DNA from: Chloroflexota bacterium
GTDB taxonomy: Bacteria; Chloroflexota; UBA5177; JANWHV01
Direction of reading: 5' to 3'
NCBI GenBank assembly: GCA_028287725.1
Contig: JAQBPC010000400.1
Location: 1 to 19,576, forward strand
Length of the DNA stretch: 19,576 nt
Shown here: in pieces, positions 14,003 through 19,576 of the stretch
Layout of the letters: every line of letters starts with the position of its first letter
Position numbering within the stretch: position 1 is the stretch's first letter
Notes under the pieces: model-generated
What the model was told of the DNA's origin: nothing
Seen by the model: only the letters and a program-made list of their open reading frames with translations
Databases searched by the model: none
Program-made: the position numbers and the translations under genes

Positions 14003-16633
14003 ATGGCTACGCGCATATGCCCACAGTGTGGCGCCGTCAATCCGGCTACGAGTAAGTTCTGCGATGGGTGCGGCATCAATCTAACCCAGCGGCTGCACGT
14101 GCCGACGAAGAGCATCACGCCACCGCCCGCCACCCCGCCTCCCGCACAAGGGGCGTCGCAAGCTGGACAAACGTCCGGGGTCTCGGCGTCGCTGGGAGGC
14201 CAGGTCGCTGCTTCGGGGGCAATCGCCTCGGGCATGCCGCTTGCGCCGGGCATCACGCTGGGCGATGGCGGGCGGTACGTGATCGACCGGGCCCTCGGCA
14301 AGGGCGGCATGGGCAGCATCTTTCTTGCGCACGATACCCGGGTGAACGACAAGCCCGTGGTGATCAAGCAGATGCTGCCGAATTTCACGACCGAGGAAGA
14401 ACGAATCGAGGCGGAAGAGTCCTTCAAGGATGAAATGAAGACTCTTGCCGCCATGAGCCACCCCAATATTCCGAATATCAGTGACTTCTTCACCCAGAAC
14501 AATTATCACTTCATCGTCCAGGAATACATCAACGGCGAGGATCTGCAAAAGAAGCTTGACGCCGCTTCCGGCAAAGCCCTGCCCGAAAAGCAGGTGCTCG
14601 GCTGGGTGAGCCAGGTACTCTCCGTGCTGGCATACCTCGAGACACTCGATCCACAGGTGATTCATCGTGACATAAAGCCGGCGAACATCGTCGTCGACAC
14701 GAACAATCGCGTTCGCGTCGTGGACTTTGGCGTGGCTTCACACAAATTCCGAGTCGGCACGCCACAGGCCGGCCTCAAAGCCTCGACCGCGATGGGGACG
14801 CCGGGCTATGCGCCGCGGGAGCAATTCGAAGCGAAGGAAACCCCCTTGTGCGACATCTACGCACTTGGCGCGACCATGCATCAATTGCTCACGGGGCGGA
14901 ATCCGCAAGGCGTCGAGCCCTTATTTGTCTACCCGCCGATCAAGCAGCTCAACCCGAACGTGTCCGAGGCGACTATCCGGATAGTGAACAAGGCGCTGCA
15001 GAATAACCTGTCGTATCGTTATCAGAGCGCCGCGCTGATGAAGAAGGACGTCGACGCGCTATTGGCGCCCAAGCGGGCCTTCTCATCTAAACGCAGCAAG
15101 GTCGGGGCCTTGGCCCTCGTGCTGCTGGCACTGACCGGCGTAGGCGGCGGCACGGTGATTTACGAGCAGCGGCAGGCAACACTGCCGCCCACGGGCGCCG
15201 TGAGCTTGGGTAAGGTCGCGTTTGACCGCGACGTAACCGGGCGTCTGCCGAGCCCTGCCAACGGCAACATTGGCAGCGCGTCGGACGCGCAATCCTGGGC
15301 GAACGCCAAGCGTGATGCCTCGGTGCAGTGGAAGAACGGGAACATTAGCCGAGCGCTGGCACTCTACCAGCAGGCCACTACGAACGACCAGACCGATGCC
15401 GAGAGCCTTATTTATTCCGAGAACGCGGGCATCCTGCTCAGCAAACAACCGTATTACACGATTGCCGTGGGCAGCTCGTTTAGCGGTCCTAAGATCACCA
15501 CTGGGCGATTCGCGTTGCAAGGCGCCTATACTGCCCAGCACGAGATCAACCAGAACGGTGGTATTGGTGGACGCAAGCTGGTGCTGGAGCTGGCGAACGA
15601 TGCCAGCGGCGCGAGCGGCGCGGTCGAGGCTGCGAAGGCCGCGGCGGCGGACAGCAATGTGTTGGCGCTCGTAGGCTATTCCTCCAGCAGCCGCACCAGG
15701 GCCGCGATTCCATACGTGGCCGATGCCAACATTCCGCTGATTACTCCCACCTCGAGTAATCCCAGTCTGAACGGCAGCCACTATTTCTTCCGCGTCTGCC
15801 CTAACGACACCGTCCAGGGCCAGGATCTGGCGAACTACGCGAAGCAGCTGCTGGCCCGCAACGCCCACCCGGTGATCGTGGTCTTCCGCGACCCCAACGA
15901 CTCATACAGCAATGGGCTGGCGACGATCTTCAGCACCGATATCGGCAGCAAGGCGACCCTCGTGCAGGAGAACTACACCGTCCAGAGCAGTGCTTCTGCC
16001 GGCACGACTCCGCAGCAATACCAGTCGATTCTACAAGGGCTCTTGCAGAAGCCGGGCCTGATCTTTTTCGCCGGATATGCCAGCGATGGCTTGCGAATGG
16101 GTCAGGCGCTCGACACCATGGGCAACAGATCAACTCCTGTGCTGAGCGACGACGCTTTCTACGATCCGGCGGAGTTTATCGCGTATGGGAACGTCTACAA
16201 GGGGCGATACCGCTTCACCGGGTATTTCTACCCCGATCAGGGCAGCCTTTTCCCGCCCAGCAGTAAGGGCGCTCAGGCGATCGCGAATATGGAAAGCGAA
16301 TATGGCACGAACTTCCACGCGCCCGGCAAGCCAAACGGTTACGGCTTCGCGCGTGTACCGTCCGAGGCCGCGCTCTTCTACGACGCGGTGAAGCTGACGG
16401 CCACGGCGATTCAATCGGTCGGGCCCGGCGTCACACGCACCAGCCTGCGTGACGGCATTGCCAATGTCCGGTATCAGGGCATCTCGGGCCAGATTCACTT
16501 CAATCAGACGCCACCACCGCCCAACAATCCCAATGCCCTGGGCATAGGTGACCCAATCGACAAAGCCCTCTTGATAATGCATTTGGATAAGCTTGGCCAT
16601 ACGCATCCAGAGAAGATTCTGGGTCGCTTCTAA
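14003..16633 (+). CDS. Receptor-type Ser/Thr protein kinase with external type 1 substrate-binding domain
   Basis: An 876-residue single-pass membrane protein. Residues 6-23 are a zinc ribbon (C6, C9, C20, C23); 35-85 a Pro/Ala/Gly linker. Residues about 91-355 are a Hanks-type kinase with every catalytic element: glycine loop GKGGMG (99-104), VVIK with K122, helix-C E144, HRDIKPAN (D223, N228), DFG (D241) and GTPGYAPREQ in the activation segment. A transmembrane helix (about 368-387) follows. Residues about 425-475 are a short helical TPR-like spacer. Residues about 484-870 are a Peripla_BP_6 (LivJ-like, amino-acid-binding type 1) domain: YTIAVGSSFSG, GGIGGRKLVLELANDAS, NIPLITPTSSNPSL, HPVIVVFRDPNDSYSNG. 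With the kinase inside and the binding domain outside, it should be a ligand-gated receptor kinase. No ABC-transporter genes are nearby. The start codon has GGGGA 12 bases upstream; the PP2C gene follows after 22 bases. Confidence 0.95.
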   Translation: MATRICPQCGAVNPATSKFCDGCGINLTQRLHVPTKSITPPPATPPPAQGASQAGQTSGVSASLGGQVAASGAIASGMPLAPGITLGDGGRYVIDRALGKGGMGSIFLAHDTRVNDKPVVIKQMLPNFTTEEERIEAEESFKDEMKTLAAMSHPNIPNISDFFTQNNYHFIVQEYINGEDLQKKLDAASGKALPEKQVLGWVSQVLSVLAYLETLDPQVIHRDIKPANIVVDTNNRVRVVDFGVASHKFRVGTPQAGLKASTAMGTPGYAPREQFEAKETPLCDIYALGATMHQLLTGRNPQGVEPLFVYPPIKQLNPNVSEATIRIVNKALQNNLSYRYQSAALMKKDVDALLAPKRAFSSKRSKVGALALVLLALTGVGGGTVIYEQRQATLPPTGAVSLGKVAFDRDVTGRLPSPANGNIGSASDAQSWANAKRDASVQWKNGNISRALALYQQATTNDQTDAESLIYSENAGILLSKQPYYTIAVGSSFSGPKITTGRFALQGAYTAQHEINQNGGIGGRKLVLELANDASGASGAVEAAKAAAADSNVLALVGYSSSSRTRAAIPYVADANIPLITPTSSNPSLNGSHYFFRVCPNDTVQGQDLANYAKQLLARNAHPVIVVFRDPNDSYSNGLATIFSTDIGSKATLVQENYTVQSSASAGTTPQQYQSILQGLLQKPGLIFFAGYASDGLRMGQALDTMGNRSTPVLSDDAFYDPAEFIAYGNVYKGRYRFTGYFYPDQGSLFPPSSKGAQAIANMESEYGTNFHAPGKPNGYGFARVPSEAALFYDAVKLTATAIQSVGPGVTRTSLRDGIANVRYQGISGQIHFNQTPPPPNNPNALGIGDPIDKALLIMHLDKLGHTHPEKILGRF

Positions 16634-16655
16634 TGGCCATCACGCAAGGAGAATC

Positions 16656-18392
16656 ATGGGTAGGATCAGGCGCCTGTTCGGCCGCGGCGGCGAAGAAGAC
16701 GCGGACCAGCGAGACAAAGTGGAGGGGGACGGCGCCCACTCGGTGACTCCCGGGAAAAAGGACGGTTCCGGTGCGCCACCTACTACCAAGGTATCTGCCA
16801 TGGACGAACGATCCCAACAGCCATCTGAACAGGGGGCGCCGGTTGACCCTGTGCCGCCGGCACGGGCCGAGTCCCGTGATATCGTGCCTCTCCCACCTCA
16901 AGGCGGCAGCAGTCATGTGGACGACCAACACGCTCAAGACATGCCCAGCCCAAACGAGCCGCCAGGCGAGCTTCAGGGTAGTGAACGGGACAGCGGGGCC
17001 ACCGTGCCCGCGTCCTCGGACGTGGCTCCCGATCCTGCCGCCGAACCGGAACACGGCATCGATTCAACAGAGCCGGCAGGTGTAGCGCCTGCTGCCGTCG
17101 TATCCGCCGACGAGGTTGCGAGTCCACCGTCGAGCTCAACGGATGACCACGGCGCTGATACGCCGCAAGAGCTTGCGGCGTCAACTTCGGCAGCCCCGCT
17201 CGCCGGTAACGTGGCCGCGGCGGAACCCGAAGCCGAAACAGCGCGGGACGAACCTGTCTCCACGTCGCCGTCCGAGATCACGCCGCCCGCCGTTGGGTCT
17301 GTTATTGGAGGGCGTTTTACCGTCGTTCGGCCCCTTTCAGCTGAAGAGGCTGCCGAGCTGCTTGGCGACCCGATTCCCTCAAGTAACGCGACATTCTACG
17401 CGGTTGACGATCGCATTGGGTATGAACGCTGCTGGTCCTGTGGGTCGACGAACAATGACAACGCCAAGCGCTTCTGTGTCGATTGCGGCGCGCCGCAAAA
17501 CCGCGAATCGGTTCTGGCGAGGACGGATACCGCGACGGGTGATGTGGGAGAGTTCACCGAGGGCGGCGCCTTCTACCATGTTCTCAATCCTCGAAAGCAG
17601 TTTGGCAGCACCGGAATATCGCTTGAGGTTGGTTCATATAGTGCCGAAGGGCCACACCATCCGAACGAGGACAGCTATTGGAGCGGCATGGTCGGTGGGT
17701 GTTTCGATTCGCGGAGCGAGACGGTCGGCGTTGCGGTGCTCGCCGACGGTATGGGCGGTTACGCCCCCGGCAGTGGCCTGATTAGTCGGGAAATCGTGTC
17801 GACCGTGGGTCGTAGCGTGCTCGGTAGCCTCGCCAACGCCGACCAAGGTGTCGAGCTTGGTGAGACTGAGATTCGGGCGATGGTCCATGGCGCCATTGCC
17901 GAAGCCAACAATAAGGTGCTTGAGCAGATTCGCTCGCACGGTGAAATGGGCGCTACCCTGGTCGTGGCGGTGATCTACGGCCCGACCGCGTTTCTCGCAA
18001 ACATTGGCGACAGCCGAGCATACTACATCTCATCGGCCGGCACCGTGGCGCAGATTACGCGGGATCAGTCATTCGTCGAGCAGCAGGTGGCGCTTGGCCG
18101 TCTCGACCCCGATGCAGTTTTCACTGCCCTGGGTAATAATGTGATCTTGCACGCGGTGGGCGAGGAGGCAGTCGAGGACGCCTTTGACTGGTACACACAG
18201 CCGCTTGAGCCTGGCAGCCGTTTGATGCTTTGTTCCGACGGCTACTGGAAGACCATGCAGCACGCAGTGTGGGATCCCCAGGCAGCGGCCCCTCAGCCGA
18301 CGCTTCGGAGCCTTGCCAGGACGATGGTTGAGACCGCACTGGCTGAGAACAGCGATGATAATACAACCGTCCTGCTCGTAGGGATAGACTGA
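16656..18392 (+). CDS. PP2C-family protein phosphatase with zinc ribbon and disordered N-terminus
   Basis: A 578-residue cytoplasmic Mn/Mg-dependent Ser/Thr phosphatase. The frame opens at 16593 inside the kinase gene, but ATG 16656 has AAGGAGA just upstream and is preferred. Residues 1-210 are low-complexity, acidic and Ala/Pro/Ser-rich with a basic start (MGRIRRLFGRGG). Residues about 215-252 (IGGRFTVVRPL ... ATFYAVDD) resemble the first strands of a kinase N-lobe with the glycine loop lost. Residues 259-277 are a zinc ribbon (C259, C262, C274, C277). Residues about 325-578 form the PP2C domain: NEDS (D339), ADGMGG (D364), GATLVVAV, ANIGDSRAY (about 450), ITRDQSFVEQQV, LCSDGY (D528) and SDDNT (D567/D568), so the metal ligands are present. 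It is the natural opponent of the kinase directly upstream, with 22 bases between the genes. This strongly suggests a single operon. Confidence 0.94.
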   Translation: MGRIRRLFGRGGEEDADQRDKVEGDGAHSVTPGKKDGSGAPPTTKVSAMDERSQQPSEQGAPVDPVPPARAESRDIVPLPPQGGSSHVDDQHAQDMPSPNEPPGELQGSERDSGATVPASSDVAPDPAAEPEHGIDSTEPAGVAPAAVVSADEVASPPSSSTDDHGADTPQELAASTSAAPLAGNVAAAEPEAETARDEPVSTSPSEITPPAVGSVIGGRFTVVRPLSAEEAAELLGDPIPSSNATFYAVDDRIGYERCWSCGSTNNDNAKRFCVDCGAPQNRESVLARTDTATGDVGEFTEGGAFYHVLNPRKQFGSTGISLEVGSYSAEGPHHPNEDSYWSGMVGGCFDSRSETVGVAVLADGMGGYAPGSGLISREIVSTVGRSVLGSLANADQGVELGETEIRAMVHGAIAEANNKVLEQIRSHGEMGATLVVAVIYGPTAFLANIGDSRAYYISSAGTVAQITRDQSFVEQQVALGRLDPDAVFTALGNNVILHAVGEEAVEDAFDWYTQPLEPGSRLMLCSDGYWKTMQHAVWDPQAAAPQPTLRSLARTMVETALAENSDDNTTVLLVGID

Positions 18393-18463
18393 GCAGGTGG
18401 ACGTGGAAGCGGGGCAAACTTTCCGGATACATGCGGGTGCCTGAGGGCTACTGATAGCTCGCT

Positions 18464-18492
18464 GCCGGCGGCGCTACAGGTGCCGCGCTGGC
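18464..18492 (+). other. GC-rich hairpin between the phosphatase and prolyl isomerase genes
   Basis: GCCGGCGGCGC (18464-18474) can pair with GTGCCGCGCTGGC (18480-18492) through about 11 pairs, with G-T wobbles and a 2-base bulge around a 5-base loop. No T-tract follows, so it may attenuate rather than end transcription before the next gene. Confidence 0.3.
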
Positions 18493-18563
18493 TGTATGGC
18501 CTTTGGCCGGGTACACTTACTTCGCCTGACCGGCATACTCATTACAATTAATGGAGATACAGC

Positions 18564-19576
18564 ATGCCCGACAACGTCAATGATCATCAGGAGTTAGAGC
18601 CCGCCGCGGCCGATCAGGTGGGTGGCTCGACGACCCCAAACCCACGGCCCGTTCGGCGACCCCGACCGGCGCCAAGTTCCGGCTATGTACCTGGCCGACG
18701 ATCGCGCTCCGAGAAATCCAGCGGGATGAACGCGATCATAGTGCCCATCATCGCCCTTGTCGCCTTGCTGGCGCTCTTGGGCGCATTGCTCTTCGATCAT
18801 TTCCATAAGAGCAATACCGCCGCCACGCCTCCTGCAGTTACGGTCCCGACTGCTGCCCCTTCGGCTACGGTCGCGCCAACCGCAACCCCCGTGGTGCTGG
18901 CGCCACCCGCCACCACAAAAGCTGGCGTCGCCGCCGTGGTAAACGGTGAGCCGGTGCCGATGTCAATCTTTGTGGCGGAGACGAACGCGGGCGCGAAGCA
19001 AATGCAACTGGCGCATACGGATCCCAATACCGGCGCCATGGTTCCAGCTGTAAACATAACCACCGCGGCCGGGAAAAAGGCGCTCCACCAGAGCGAGACC
19101 GCCCTGCTGAATAACCTGGTCGATACGTATCTGGTCGTGGGCTATGCGCGGCAGCACAACCTCCTTGCTACCAAGGCGCAGGTGAATGCCGCTATCGCCA
19201 GCTATAACACCTCGGCTGGTGGCGCCGCGGCGTTCGAAGCTAACGTGAAGAAGCAGGGTTTCACCATGGCTCAGGTCAACGAGATTGTGAGCACGCAGGT
19301 AACCTTTAGCAACGTCACCAAGGTGCTTACCAAGAACACGCCATGCCCCTGTGATTTACACGCGCGACACATTCTGGTTGCCACAAAGGACAAGACGCTG
19401 GCCGATAAGCTGGCGAAGGAGCTGCAGGCAAACGGTGGAAAAACCTTTGCCGCTGATGCCAAGAAGTATTCAACCGATACGGGAAGCGGGAAACTCGGCG
19501 GCGACCTCGGCTACTTCGGCAAGGGACAGATGGTGCCCGAGTTCGAGAAAGCGGCCTACGCCCTGAAGATTGGTAA
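18564..19576 (+). CDS. Membrane-anchored parvulin-type peptidyl-prolyl isomerase (3' partial)
   Basis: The frame from ATG 18564 (GGAGA 6 bases upstream) is open to the last base of the window, 337 residues so far. Residues 1-54 are a cytoplasmic, basic and Pro/Arg-rich segment; 57-79 a transmembrane helix (IIVPIIALVALLALLGALLF); 84-120 a Thr/Pro/Ala-rich external linker. Residues about 121-250 match a SurA/PrsA-type chaperone N-domain (VAAVVNGEPVPMSIF... LLNNLVDTYLVVGYARQHNL). Residues 264 onward are a parvulin rotamase domain (HARHILVATKD ... KKYSTDTGSGKLGGDLGYFGKGQMVPEFEKAA). The end is missing. An unusual Cys-Pro-Cys (261-263) stands just before the rotamase domain. It would catalyse folding of exported proteins outside the membrane. 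Sitting 171 bases after the phosphatase gene, it may serve the external domain of the receptor kinase, but separate transcription is possible. Confidence 0.92.
   Translation, partial: MPDNVNDHQELEPAAADQVGGSTTPNPRPVRRPRPAPSSGYVPGRRSRSEKSSGMNAIIVPIIALVALLALLGALLFDHFHKSNTAATPPAVTVPTAAPSATVAPTATPVVLAPPATTKAGVAAVVNGEPVPMSIFVAETNAGAKQMQLAHTDPNTGAMVPAVNITTAAGKKALHQSETALLNNLVDTYLVVGYARQHNLLATKAQVNAAIASYNTSAGGAAAFEANVKKQGFTMAQVNEIVSTQVTFSNVTKVLTKNTPCPCDLHARHILVATKDKTLADKLAKELQANGGKTFAADAKKYSTDTGSGKLGGDLGYFGKGQMVPEFEKAAYALKIG

Noticed and set aside
15083..15868. 261-codon minus-strand frame inside the kinase gene
   Set aside because: It is opposite the transmembrane and sensor part of a clearly real gene and has no recognisable motif or start signal.
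15452..16633. Separate ABC-transporter substrate-binding protein
   Set aside because: The frame is continuous with the kinase, there is no internal start with signal peptide, and the transmembrane helix of the kinase supplies export.
11816..18392. Type VI secretion post-translational regulatory set (PpkA/PppA/Fha)
   Set aside because: The domain mix is similar, but no secretion-apparatus gene is present, the kinase has a solute-binding domain, and the likely lineage is not one with this secretion system.
1..19576. tRNA or rRNA genes, CRISPR arrays, prophage or integrase genes
   Set aside because: No cloverleaf-like segment, rRNA stretch, regularly spaced repeats or phage-type genes were found on reading both strands; only the IS5 relic indicates mobility.

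Overview
The window looks like chromosomal DNA of a GC-rich, probably soil or environmental, bacterium. GTG and TTG starts are frequent, and the gene content (a DUF3352 secreted protein, Ala/Pro-rich zinc-ribbon signalling proteins, a kinase fused to a substrate-binding domain, a GT-C-like membrane protein) fits Chloroflexota best. That placement is inference from gene content; there is no rRNA or other phylogenetic marker here.

Left part (1-2640): the 3' portion of an M20/CPG2-type metallopeptidase is followed by a DUF4432 aldose-epimerase-like protein. Directly at the stop codon of the latter lies a roughly 345-base relic of an IS5-family insertion sequence, with imperfect terminal inverted repeats, an internal stop and a frameshift.

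Secreted-protein region (2642-5659): two divergent genes encode exported beta-rich proteins. The larger one consists of four tandem NPCBM-like modules, each carrying a cysteine pair at nearly constant spacing.

Housekeeping region (5684-11594): an A-type Fe-S carrier (IscA/HesB) sits between a good sigma70-type promoter and a textbook intrinsic terminator. A minus-strand DUF3352 lipoprotein-like or secreted protein follows. Divergent from it is a Cys/Met-metabolism PLP enzyme, tightly followed by a polytopic GT-C-like membrane protein. A class I SAM methyltransferase comes next.

Signalling cluster (11644-19576, running off the window): an extended -10 promoter precedes five co-directional genes: VWA protein, zinc-ribbon/FHA protein, zinc-ribbon Ser/Thr kinase with a transmembrane helix and an external LivJ-like sensor domain, zinc-ribbon PP2C phosphatase, and a membrane-anchored parvulin-type prolyl isomerase (3' truncated). 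Together they look like a complete phosphosignalling circuit: a ligand-sensing receptor kinase, an opposing phosphatase, a phosphothreonine reader and a VWA scaffold or effector whose C-terminal tail carries two T-x-x-L motifs that could be the reader's docking site. Three of the proteins share the same type of CxxC...CxxC ribbon, which suggests a common assembly platform. This cluster is the most interesting part of the window.
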